DNA of 64,000 nt from positions 1 through 64,000 of the forward strand of contig OZ244915.1 in NCBI GenBank assembly GCA_965221815.1, given 5' to 3'. The position numbers were made by a program, and so were the translations under genes. Below the pieces are notes generated by a model that was given only the letters and a program-made list of their open reading frames with translations, did no database searches and was not told the DNA's origin. Below, in pieces: positions 35,341-43,248 of the stretch; position 1 is the stretch's first letter, and every line of letters begins with the position of its first letter. The DNA comes from JAPOXR01 sp965221815. GTDB taxonomy: Bacteria > Pseudomonadota > Alphaproteobacteria > Rhodobacterales > Rhodobacteraceae.

Positions 35341-35435
35341 GGAACCTGTCTGTGAACTCGGCGCGCGCGACCAGTCGGTTCCCGCAGGCGCACAAACGTT
35401 CAACGTTCACCCCACAACAATCTATCGCTGTACCA
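35320..35435 (+). pseudogene. serine-recombinase C-terminal helix-turn-helix fragment
   Basis: Continuing in frame from the ISKra4-like start, the sequence reads DDQKEPVCELGARDQSVPAGAQ followed by TFNVHPTTIYRC. This is the Hin-type DNA-binding tail of serine recombinases (xLTxDQ...ELxxxGxSxxxLAxTFxVxxxTIYR). It closely resembles the tails in the 472-bp repeats at 53255 and 55991 (TFNVHPATISRC). No catalytic domain is nearby. Confidence 0.55.
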
Positions 35436-35491
35436 GGGAATTCCCGTCCTCAAGACGATTTTTCGTCCGACTCAGCGCCTGGAGCCCAACT

Positions 35492-35880
35492 TTACGACAG
35501 TGTCGGCCAGCCGCTGAAACGGAGATCTGGATGCGCGTCGCGCAGTGGGAGGGCAATTGAAATCTGTCGCAGCGCAGACTGCGCATAGGTGAGGCGCATG
35601 GCTTTTCTGTCAAGCCGCTCCAGGATTCCAACTGGCATCTCCGGACCAGTGGCTCCGATGTTCCCCTCTATCCAAACTTCGAGCTTCATGCGCGTGCCAA
35701 TGCGATCAGATCAACTCCCAAAGCACCCAAGAGTCGCCGGTGCGCGTCCAAGGTTGCCTCCTTTACACCGCGCGCGATCTTTGACAAATTCGCCTGATCG
35801 ACACCAGTGAGTTCTGGTTGAGTCCAAGCGCTTTGCGACGATTTGCATGGAAAGATCGGAACTTCAGCGATGATTGCTCA
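35492..35880 (-). pseudogene. second, degraded hipBA locus
   Basis: On the minus strand a frame starting at 35689 reads MKLEVWIEGNIGATGPEMPVG, RLTYAQSALRQ and ISIALPLR. This is the N-terminal domain of HipA, cut off after 65 residues. Just upstream, with one frameshift near 35800, is a HipB-like helix-turn-helix: RRKALGLNQ, then ELTGVDQANLSKIARGVKEA ending IALARA. It stops in an ATGA overlap with the hipA fragment. The intact ISKra4 element interrupts the region just upstream of this hipB. Both genes are non-functional. Confidence 0.65.
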
Positions 35881-35881
35881 T

Positions 35882-37634
35882 CCCGGCAATGGGTGCGGCT
35901 CAGATTTGTGGGACACGCTCTGACTGATCTTTTTCCTGACATCCGGACAGCGCCCGTCGGAGCGGGTTTGTATCGGTCTCTGTATCGATCTATGTCCATT
36001 TCCGCCCACAGGAACACGGAGAGTCGGCATCACGGCTCCGGTTGGGTTTGGCGACAGGGCAGTCAGGAGACACAGGCAGATGGCAGTTCAAGATAAAGAG
36101 CGGGACAAAAAGCAGGAGTTCAGGCATCCAGAGGTGGTCGCGTATTTGCGGAGTCTGTCGGCCGCGGAGGCCGCGCTGAACCGACCGATGATCCGCCAGG
36201 ATGGGGACGGTTTCCTCGAATACCGGATTTTCGATGGAACGGTGATCTGCCGCCGCATGGCGACGACGGAGTTGCCAGGGCATGAGGGGTCCGCGGCGCG
36301 GTCCCCTGATCTCCTGCCACGGCTCGAGAAGGAACTGGCCGCGACAGTGGTTGATCTGGATGCCGTCGAGACCGCCCTGCGCGGTGATGCGCTGGTCGCG
36401 GCAGCGGCCCAATTGCGACTGCTGCTTGAAGCCCGGGATGACGCCCTTGATCCCCCGCACTGCCCCCATTGCGGGGGCCGTATGGCGCGCTGGGGAGACA
36501 AACGTCCCAAGACCTCTATGACCCGCCTGGGCAAGGTGACGGTGGCGCGGCGGCATTACCGCTGTTCGGCCTGTCGCACCGGCCTCTTCCCGCTGGACGC
36601 CGCGTTGCGTCTTGAGGGGCGGACAACAACACCGGGCTACGAGCGGATGGTCATGGCCGCCGCTGCGGAGGTCGGCAGTCGCCGCGCCGTGACGCTCCTT
36701 GAAGAGCTGAGCGGGACCCGGGTCAGCCGGTCCCGGTTTGACAGGCTGGCCCGCGCGCTGGGCAGGGAAGTGGTCGCGTTTGAGCGCAGGGATGTCCCCC
36801 CGGCGGCGGTGATTCCCACCCGGCCGGTGGTGGCGGCTGACGGGACCGGCGTGCCGATCCGGCCTGCCGAACTTGCCGGGCGCGCCGGCAAACAGGCGGA
36901 TGGCACAGCCCGGACGCGCGAAGCCAAGCTGCTGCGCATCTGTGAAGTGGCGCCTGACCCCAAGGGCCGGATCAAGGCCGTTGCCGGGAGTATCACCCAA
37001 TCATCAGTGATCGACAGCGCCCGGGCTCCCACCACCGGTGGGATGTCCGAGTTTGCCGCCCGCGTGAGGCGGGAGGCGCAGCGGCGCGGTGTGCTGGACA
37101 GCGCGGAGGCGGTGATCCTGTCCGATGGCGCCGCCTGGATCGAAAAGACGATGCGCACGGTCTTCGCCGGCATGCACCTGACCTTCGTGCTCGATCTGTT
37201 CCATGTCCTGGAAAGGCTTCAGGAGGCCCTGAAGGAGACGTTGGAAGACCCCGTGCGTCGTCAGACCACTTTCGACCGGATCAAGGCCCGGATCAAGGCC
37301 GGTGAGGCAGCCCGGGTCCTCGCGGCGCTTGCCACACTGGCCAAGAGCTCACCCGCGATCAGGGCGTTCGTGAATTATTGCAGACCCAACCTGCACCGCA
37401 TGCGCTACGATGTCTATACACGGCAGGGTCTCCCCTGCGGCAGCGGCCTCGTCGAAGGCGGCGGCCGGACCGTTGTAGTCGATCGACTCAAAAAAAGCGG
37501 CAGCCGCTGGTCCGTTGACGGCGCCAACGCAATCATGGCTATCCGGTGCTGCCAGATGAACAACCGGGGCGCCGACTTCTTCCACTGGCGCGCTGCAGCA
37601 TGAGCCACAAATCTGAGCCGCACCCCCCGGCAAT
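35882..37634 (+). mobile_element. intact ISKra4-type insertion sequence with inverted ends and 9-bp target duplication
   Basis: A 21-bp terminal sequence at 35891-35911 (GGGTGCGGCTCAGA...) recurs perfectly inverted at 37605-37625. Immediately outside both ends stands the same 9-mer, CCCGGCAAT, at 35882-35890 and 37626-37634, a perfect direct target duplication. The enclosed 1735 bp carry one full transposase gene. Intact ends and duplication indicate a recent insertion. Removing the element rejoins the degraded hipB region to the sequence before the AEC transporter. Confidence 0.9.
36080..37603 (+). CDS. ISKra4-family transposase
   Basis: A 507-residue transposase inside the intact element. 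It has an N-terminal zinc ribbon (CPHCGGRMARWG...RHYRCSACRTGLFPLD), a DDE-type core with aspartates in VVAADGTGVPI and VILSDGAAWI, and FVLDLFHVLERLQEAL. The C-terminal block SGLVEGGGRTVVVDRLKKSG then MRW-like SRWSVDGANAIMAIRC is the hallmark of the ISKra4 family. ATG 36080 follows CAGGAGACACAGGCAG. It is visibly GC-richer than the surrounding core genes, consistent with recent arrival. A long antisense frame opposite is not a gene. Confidence 0.85.
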   Translation: MAVQDKERDKKQEFRHPEVVAYLRSLSAAEAALNRPMIRQDGDGFLEYRIFDGTVICRRMATTELPGHEGSAARSPDLLPRLEKELAATVVDLDAVETALRGDALVAAAAQLRLLLEARDDALDPPHCPHCGGRMARWGDKRPKTSMTRLGKVTVARRHYRCSACRTGLFPLDAALRLEGRTTTPGYERMVMAAAAEVGSRRAVTLLEELSGTRVSRSRFDRLARALGREVVAFERRDVPPAAVIPTRPVVAADGTGVPIRPAELAGRAGKQADGTARTREAKLLRICEVAPDPKGRIKAVAGSITQSSVIDSARAPTTGGMSEFAARVRREAQRRGVLDSAEAVILSDGAAWIEKTMRTVFAGMHLTFVLDLFHVLERLQEALKETLEDPVRRQTTFDRIKARIKAGEAARVLAALATLAKSSPAIRAFVNYCRPNLHRMRYDVYTRQGLPCGSGLVEGGGRTVVVDRLKKSGSRWSVDGANAIMAIRCCQMNNRGADFFHWRAAA

Positions 37635-37782
37635 CACAACATTTGCCCCTTTACGCCAAGCTGTTGTACTATGGGGTTTGGCCTTTCCCACCTGGCATGA
37701 GGATGCGATTATTGGCGATCAGTCTCTCGTTTCCGGGAGGCATTCAGCAGGACGACCGCTCGATTTTGTATTGTATCCTTCA

Positions 37783-38712
37783 ATGGCTGAGATTTTTTTT
37801 CAAACTTTACCATTCTTTCTGCTGATCGGTCTGGGTTATGGTTCGGGCAGGGCCGGTTTCTTCTCGGAAGAAGCCACAGCCTATCTCACAAAGTTTGTGT
37901 TCTACTTTGCATTGTCCGCGATGCTGTTTCGCTTTTCGGCCAATCTGTCAATCCATGACGTTTTCGATTGGGTCTTTGTTGGTGCTTACCTGCTTCCCAC
38001 CTTCATCGTCTATCTGCTCGTTACAATTGTTGTCCTGGTACGAAGGCGCAGTCTTCCCGAAGCTGCGGTTGAAGCGCAGGTTGGTGTCATTGGCAATGTG
38101 GGATTTCTCGGTATTCCCATGTTCGCGCTTTTGCTCGGTACGGAAGCCATAGGCCCTCTTCTGATTGTTCTTGCTGTTGACCTCATTGTTTTCGGAAGCC
38201 TGATTGTGATTCTCATTGCTGCCGGACGCGAAAATGGGTTGCATGTCGGTATTATTGGCACGGTCATCAAGGCGGTTATGGCGAATCCAATGATTATTTC
38301 GATGTCACTCGGCCTCTTATGGGCGGGATTTTCACTTCCTGTTCCAGGGCCGGCAAATGCGTTTCTGGAGATACTTGGCGCCGCGGCGACGCCAGGCGCC
38401 CTCTTTGCAATTGGTGCATCACTGGCTTCCAAGTCGACAGAACGACTTTCGGTGGCGGTGTGGCTGTCAGCGGTGAAGCTCTTGCTGCATCCCGCGGCTG
38501 TAGCTGTCTCAGCTCTATTGCTTTTTCCGGTCGAACTCTATGCTGCGGGCGTCATGATTGCTTGTGCCTCGTTGCCTGTTGCCGGTAATATCTTCATTAT
38601 TGCCCAGCATTACGGCGTTGCACCGCAGAGAGTTTCGGCATCAATCCTGATTTCAACAGCAATTTCAGTCGTCACTGTAACCGCAGTGATCGCCTGGGTC
38701 AGCGGTTTCTAA
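37783..38712 (+). CDS. AEC-family auxin-efflux-like transporter
   Basis: A 309-residue integral membrane transporter of the AEC (auxin efflux carrier) family, with ten hydrophobic helices. It opens MAEIFFQTLPFFLLIGLGYG. The central GVIGNVGFLGIPMFALLLG and the late MIACASLPVAGNIFIIAQHYG, with the broken-helix NxxxxGIP and PVAxNxF motifs, are typical. The start is at 37783; the frame extends upstream into the insertion sequence but that part is not protein-like. Family members export or take up dicarboxylates such as malate, or other organic acids; the substrate is not readable here. Confidence 0.85.
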   Translation: MAEIFFQTLPFFLLIGLGYGSGRAGFFSEEATAYLTKFVFYFALSAMLFRFSANLSIHDVFDWVFVGAYLLPTFIVYLLVTIVVLVRRRSLPEAAVEAQVGVIGNVGFLGIPMFALLLGTEAIGPLLIVLAVDLIVFGSLIVILIAAGRENGLHVGIIGTVIKAVMANPMIISMSLGLLWAGFSLPVPGPANAFLEILGAAATPGALFAIGASLASKSTERLSVAVWLSAVKLLLHPAAVAVSALLLFPVELYAAGVMIACASLPVAGNIFIIAQHYGVAPQRVSASILISTAISVVTVTAVIAWVSGF

Positions 38713-38937
38713 ATCTGCGGCCTTGCCCTTTGTCTTCACCTCGATAATCTGCATATCTGTTGCCACGGGAAAGCGTTTGTCACCTGTGGCGGTGGCGGAT
38801 CAGGTCGCAAAAGGAACAGATCGTCAGCGTGAGTGCGCCGTCGACCCGATCGCAGTTTGCTATTATTCTTGCCAACAGTTCGAGGGTGACCGGGTCATGT
38901 CCAGAAGAGCAAAGAGAGTGGAGCCAACTGACACAGC

Positions 38938-39648
38938 ATGAACAATTCGACCACAACGGTATATTCGGGCCAGCGCGCTGTTCGTGTGCCGGAGCTGGCT
39001 TTGCCTAAGGGTATGAGGGCAAACGCACGGCTAAAAATGGATGGAATTGAGTTTCTGTCGGCTTTACCCGAAGCCGCAGTTCCTGTTGCTTTTCTTGATC
39101 CGCAGTATCGCGGTGTTCTTGAAAAACTATCCTATGGCAACGAAGGCAAGCGCCGCGGACAACGACGTAGCGCTTTGCAGCAAATGTCTGAAGATGTGAT
39201 CGGACACTTTATGCGCGGAATTAACCGGGTATTGATCCCTTCCGGCCACCTCTTCCTGTGGGTGGACAAGTTTCATGTGTGTCAGGGTGTGCATTCCTGG
39301 CTGGAAGGCACCGCGCTTGAAATCGTGGATCTTGTTACGTGGGATAAGGGCACCTTCGGCATGGGTTACCGCACGCGGCGGCGGGCAGAATATTGCATTG
39401 TGCTGCAAAAGCACCCGAAAAAGGCAAAAGGTGCCTGGACGATTCACAATATCACCGATGTCATTCAGGAACGTGTATCTCAACGTGCGCACCCACATGC
39501 AAAACCGATTGACCTGCAGGGCAAACTGTTGGCTGCTGTCAGCGATGAAGGCGACTTTGTGATTGATCCGGCCGCAGGCTCATTTTCAGTGTTGCACGCG
39601 GCACAGAACCAGAATCGTAATTTCCTTGGCTGTGACCTGAATGGTTGA
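38938..39648 (+). CDS. orphan N4/N6 DNA methyltransferase
   Basis: A 236-residue DNA methyltransferase of the beta arrangement, with the catalytic motif before the cofactor motif. The catalytic DPQY is at residues 54-57 (AFLDPQYRGV), followed by LWVDKFH and VTWDKGTFGMGYRTRRRAEYCIVLQK, then HAKPIDLQGKLL. The AdoMet motif DPAAGSFSVL is at about 210. DPPY is usual at the catalytic position; DPQY is a less common variant. No restriction endonuclease or specificity gene is next to it, so it is an orphan, possibly a regulatory or phage-protection enzyme. It lies in an IS-rich accessory stretch. Confidence 0.8.
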   Translation: MNNSTTTVYSGQRAVRVPELALPKGMRANARLKMDGIEFLSALPEAAVPVAFLDPQYRGVLEKLSYGNEGKRRGQRRSALQQMSEDVIGHFMRGINRVLIPSGHLFLWVDKFHVCQGVHSWLEGTALEIVDLVTWDKGTFGMGYRTRRRAEYCIVLQKHPKKAKGAWTIHNITDVIQERVSQRAHPHAKPIDLQGKLLAAVSDEGDFVIDPAAGSFSVLHAAQNQNRNFLGCDLNG

Positions 39649-39928
39649 TCTCAGCCACGCTGACTGGATGTCGAACCCATAACATCCCTGGTTTGTGTGC
39701 TTCCACTGAACGCAATGATGCGAAAATCGCTACAAATGGGTTTGACCCAGGGGAAGATCCAGGTTGTGGGCAAACTGGTGAACAGAATTGCCACTCCGGT
39801 GAATACCGAGTTTGCGATGCCCATTCAGGGACCTGATCGCACAGCTGGGGCGACCGGTTTTCGTGACGCCCCTGCGCCGTTCTACGAATCTCTGAAGGTG
39901 CCGACCAATGCGGCACATGTCACCAATA

Positions 39929-40474
39929 TCAGGGAAGCGGTACCGACAATACCTTACCAAAAAGCACGATGCAGCCCAATGTGATCCCGACCACACTGGC
40001 CAGCAGGACTGTCCATCCCTTGGCACTGTAGCGATCATGCTGAGCCACCAAGGTTAAAACAAGCCCAAGCATCACCGCCGTGACTGCAAAACCGAACGTT
40101 TGAAATAGGAATGTGGCCGCCATCATGGCCAAAGGCAGTGCCGCCATCCGCAGCCAGGAACCGTCCACTGCGACTTCGGTCACTTGCCTTGTCAGAAATA
40201 ATCGCAGGATCGCCACTGCCACAAGGACAAGCATCGCCATGGCAATGGTCTCCGGGAAAACGGCGGCTTCCCGATTGAGATCGGCCGACTGGTTCAATCC
40301 GACAAGCGCAACTCCACCGAAGACCGCCAACGTCACCAGATCGCGCAGCCGCGCAGACCGTGACACTGGGTCACGATGAACGACCTGTGCGCGTGGGGAG
40401 CGCCTGACCGTGCGTTTGATCTGTGGCCAGAACGGGTAGAGGAAGCTCAGCAAAGTGAGTCCGATAATCGCCAT
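39929..40474 (-). CDS. tctB: TctB-family transporter subunit, preceded by out-of-frame TctA C-terminus
   Basis: This 181-codon frame begins MAIIGLTLLSFLYPFWPQIKR, which is the expected C-terminal helix of TctA rather than of TctB. It then passes without a stop into a typical TctB: RLRDLVTLAVFGGVALVGLN with the AAVFPETIAMAML, LRMAALPLAMMAATFLFQTFG and VLLASVVGITLGCIVLFGKVL segments, four helices in all. TctB proper may start at the GTG near 40366, but no stop separates it from the TctA tail. It is either a TctA-TctB fusion broken by a frameshift or a downstream gene that reinitiates. TctB is the small membrane subunit of tripartite tricarboxylate transporters. Confidence 0.7.
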   Translation of the reverse strand: MAIIGLTLLSFLYPFWPQIKRTVRRSPRAQVVHRDPVSRSARLRDLVTLAVFGGVALVGLNQSADLNREAAVFPETIAMAMLVLVAVAILRLFLTRQVTEVAVDGSWLRMAALPLAMMAATFLFQTFGFAVTAVMLGLVLTLVAQHDRYSAKGWTVLLASVVGITLGCIVLFGKVLSVPLP

Positions 40475-41886
40475 CGAAAGCGGACGTCCAAAGAACTGCC
40501 CCAGAGATCACCAATCGCGGCACCAATTGTCCAGCTTTGAACGAAGCCTTGCTCGGCAATGCGACCAAGGATCAGGCCAAGAACGATAGGCGATGCCGAA
40601 AAGCCACGCTTGCCGGCCGCCCAGCCGATGATGCCAAGTACGATCATGATCGCGATATCCGAGATGCTGTTGCGGATCGCAAAAGTGCCGATCACCGTCA
40701 TAAACGCAACCGCAGGCACAAGTGCTGCCTTTGGTGCGCGCACGATGGTGCCATATGCGAAACGCCCGATCATCAGGCCCACTGGCAGCATGAGGATTGT
40801 GGCCAGCAGCAATCCAAAGATGAAAGTATAGACGATATCAGCACCCTCAGAGAAGAGACTGGGCCCAGTTCGTACACCCTGCACCAGAAGTGCACCAAGA
40901 ATCACCGCATCGGGCGGTGTCCCGGGGATCCCAAGAACCAGCGTTGGAATGAACCCGCCTCCGACAGTGGCATTATTGGCAGATTCGGTTGCGATAATGC
41001 CGCCCGGGTTTCCCTCGCCATATTTTTCCTTTGCTTTACTGCCGCTGCGGCGTGCTTCGGAATAGGCGACCAGACCCGCGATGGAGCCTCCTGCACCCGG
41101 GAGTGCACCCACCATCGTGCCAATGACAGCGCTACGCAGGACGTTGAACTTATTGGTGAGCATGATCTGACTCGCCTCGAGAAGACGAAATCCGCGGGTC
41201 TGCTCGGGGGGTTTCAAATGTCGATCGGGTTTGGCCACAAGGTCGATGAGAACCGGAATGCAATAGAGTCCGATCAGTGCCGACACGGTTTCAACACCGC
41301 CCAGAAGCGTGTTCGATCCAAAGGTAAACCGGACTTCGGCGCTTGTTTCCGAAATGCCGATCATTGCGATCAGGAGTCCGAAACAGGCGCCGATCATACC
41401 CTTGAGAAAATCACCGGTGGATAGCGCCGCAATCAGCGACAGGCCGAAAACTGCCAACCAGAAATATTCCACCGGGCCAAAAGCCAATGCCGCTTCGGCC
41501 AATTGGGGTGCCAGCAATAACAATGCAAGCGCGCCCACCAAACCACCGATAACAGAGGCAAGACAAGCTACCGAAACTGCCAGATCTCCGTCACCGCGCT
41601 TGGCCATGGGGTAGCCGTCGAAGGTGGTTGCAATGGCCGATGGCGTCCCCGGTGTGTTCAGGAGTATCGCGGCGTAAGCACCGCCATAGATCGCACCAGT
41701 ATATATCGCGCCCATCAGGATCAGCGCACTGTCAGGTGTCATCGTGAATGTCAGCGGCACCAGCACTGCCACTGCCATGGTTGCTGTCAGTCCGGGGATC
41801 GATCCGATGATCGTGCCGGCAGCCACGCCCACGAGGGCAAGAACCAGATTCAGGGGCGACAAGGCACCCACGACAAAATCGAGCAT
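40447..41886 (-). CDS. tctA: tripartite tricarboxylate transporter TctA, frameshifted near its C-terminus
   Basis: The large membrane subunit, with about 12 helices: MLDFVVGALSPLNLVLALVGVAAG, the family hallmark IIGSIPGLTATMAVAVLVPLTF, YGGAYAAILLNTPGTPSA, and the late GALPGAGGSIAGLVAYSEARR and GVPGTPPDAVILGALLVQG-like loops. The start is ATG 41886; the upstream open frame is not family-like. After GDLWG the frame changes. The natural continuation QFFGRPLSMAIIGL is present one base out of phase, at a run of four C (plus strand 40499-40502) where five would restore it. The protein as read ends in an unrelated SSLDVRFRWRLSDSLC tail. This could be a real mutation or a sequencing error. Confidence 0.85.
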   Translation of the reverse strand: MLDFVVGALSPLNLVLALVGVAAGTIIGSIPGLTATMAVAVLVPLTFTMTPDSALILMGAIYTGAIYGGAYAAILLNTPGTPSAIATTFDGYPMAKRGDGDLAVSVACLASVIGGLVGALALLLLAPQLAEAALAFGPVEYFWLAVFGLSLIAALSTGDFLKGMIGACFGLLIAMIGISETSAEVRFTFGSNTLLGGVETVSALIGLYCIPVLIDLVAKPDRHLKPPEQTRGFRLLEASQIMLTNKFNVLRSAVIGTMVGALPGAGGSIAGLVAYSEARRSGSKAKEKYGEGNPGGIIATESANNATVGGGFIPTLVLGIPGTPPDAVILGALLVQGVRTGPSLFSEGADIVYTFIFGLLLATILMLPVGLMIGRFAYGTIVRAPKAALVPAVAFMTVIGTFAIRNSISDIAIMIVLGIIGWAAGKRGFSASPIVLGLILGRIAEQGFVQSWTIGAAIGDLWGSSLDVRFRWRLSDSLC

Positions 41887-41956
41887 TGGTGTCGTCAGAG
41901 AATCCGGGGGCGTCGGACTGAGCGTGGGGCGCTGCAAGCGCCCCTGCTGCTTTTGG

Positions 41957-42907
41957 TTATTCGATAATTCCTGCTGAGCGTGCGGCCCTGAGGTAGCCTT
42001 CGGCCTTTTCGGCGATGAAGGCATTCATATCCGTGCCGTAGCCCACATCGACGAGGGCAAAGCCACCATCCAGCATCCGCTGCTGGAATTCTGGTTGGGC
42101 ATTGATGGCCTTGATCGCGTCAGATACCTGCATACGCACTTCCTCGGACGCGGAGTTCGGAACCGCGATTCCGCGATATGCGCCAGACACCATGTCAAAA
42201 CCCAATTCGCGGAAGGTCGGTACGTCGGGGAATGCCGGGTGACGATCTTCCATCGCAACGGCCAGCATGCGAACCTTATCACCCTGCGCAGCTCCAACGG
42301 TTGTATAACCCCAGGCGGCGCTGACCTGATTACCCAGCAGCGCCGTCACCGAGGCGCCCGTGCCTTGGAACGAGACATAGGTCGTCTCAATATCTGCCAA
42401 ACCATCAAACTGTACCTGTGCAAGATGGTTGGCTGTGCCCTTGCCGGAGCCGGAAAAGATAACCTTTTTCGGGTTCGCCTTTGCATCATCGATGAGGTCC
42501 CGTAGCGTCATGTAGTCGCTGTCGGCCGTGACAACGATGGCGTCAGGTGTGTAGTGAAACATGTAAACGGCCGCCAGATCCTCGGTCTGGAATCCCACAT
42601 CACCCTGTTGCGGCTTGATGATGATATGGGGCAGGTTGATCCCCATGATTTTGGTGCCATCCCCGGCCATATTGTTCAACTGGGACCAACCAACAGCACC
42701 GCCTCCTCCGGGCTGGTAGGAGACCACAAGCTGTTCGCCGAAGAGTTTTTCAAAATAGGGCTGCTGCAGACGAGCAGTGATGTCAGATTCACCACCTGGG
42801 CCAAACGGAATAATATAATCAACGCTGCCCGTCGGGAAATCTGCGGCGGCTGCGACGCCAGTCCCCATAGCCAGAGTGAGCGCCAAAAGTGTTGTCTTCA
42901 TTCTCAT
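41957..42907 (-). CDS. tctC: tripartite tricarboxylate transporter substrate-binding protein TctC
   Basis: A 316-residue periplasmic binding protein of the Bug/TctC family. It has a signal peptide (MRMKTTLLALTLAMGTGVAAAA), then the family opening VDYIIPFGPGGESDITARLQ and the P-G-G-GG segment YQPGGGGAVGWSQL. VIFSGSGKGTANHLAQVQF and ALLGNQVSAAWGYTTV follow, with the conserved DVPTFRELGFDM. AGGAAG lies before the ATG. It is first of a tctC-tctA-tctB operon. Members bind carboxylates such as citrate or other organic acids; the ligand cannot be predicted. Confidence 0.92.
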   Translation of the reverse strand: MRMKTTLLALTLAMGTGVAAAADFPTGSVDYIIPFGPGGESDITARLQQPYFEKLFGEQLVVSYQPGGGGAVGWSQLNNMAGDGTKIMGINLPHIIIKPQQGDVGFQTEDLAAVYMFHYTPDAIVVTADSDYMTLRDLIDDAKANPKKVIFSGSGKGTANHLAQVQFDGLADIETTYVSFQGTGASVTALLGNQVSAAWGYTTVGAAQGDKVRMLAVAMEDRHPAFPDVPTFRELGFDMVSGAYRGIAVPNSASEEVRMQVSDAIKAINAQPEFQQRMLDGGFALVDVGYGTDMNAFIAEKAEGYLRAARSAGIIE

Positions 42908-42935
42908 TTTTATCTTCCTGAGCCAAGATTTTTCT

Positions 42936-43223
42936 CTAAATCCAACTGTCTAAGGGTTTCTTTTTTCCTGCGTCAAGCCTTTTCACCGAGACTCCATTGA
43001 CCCGATATTCGGCTTCATCCTCAATCCGGGTCCATTTGAGAGAATGGTGTGGTGTGATTCCCATCCAGAATGACACTCCATCGCAGCCAACCAATTGTGC
43101 CCGGAATTTGTGGAATTGTGAACTCTCACCTGCTCTCGTGCAAACTTCTGCATGGATGTTCAGCTTCGCATAAAATGGCCACTCGAGGGTTGTTTTGATC
43201 GCATCATCATCTGCCGCATTCAT
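42936..43223 (-). CDS. hypothetical small protein
   Basis: A 95-residue soluble protein starting MNAADDDAIKTTLEWPFYAKLNIHAE. It has a plausible beta-rich pattern (LNIHAEVCTRAGESSQFHKF, LVGCDGVSFWMGI, LKWTRIEDEAEYRVNGVSV) and no membrane segment or signal. The frame remains open upstream into the end of the cobalamin fusion gene, so the start is uncertain. It could be a PilZ-like small domain, but the key arginine motif is absent. It may be the last gene of the cobalamin operon or a separate gene. Confidence 0.4.
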   Translation of the reverse strand: MNAADDDAIKTTLEWPFYAKLNIHAEVCTRAGESSQFHKFRAQLVGCDGVSFWMGITPHHSLKWTRIEDEAEYRVNGVSVKRLDAGKKKPLDSWI

Positions 43224-43248
43224 TCTTGGTTTGAGCTTGAGGGGGAAA

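Noticed and set aside
35990..37000. 336-codon minus-strand frame opposite the ISKra4 transposase
   Set aside because: It is an antisense shadow of a GC-rich gene with no motifs; the plus-strand protein has clear family hallmarks.
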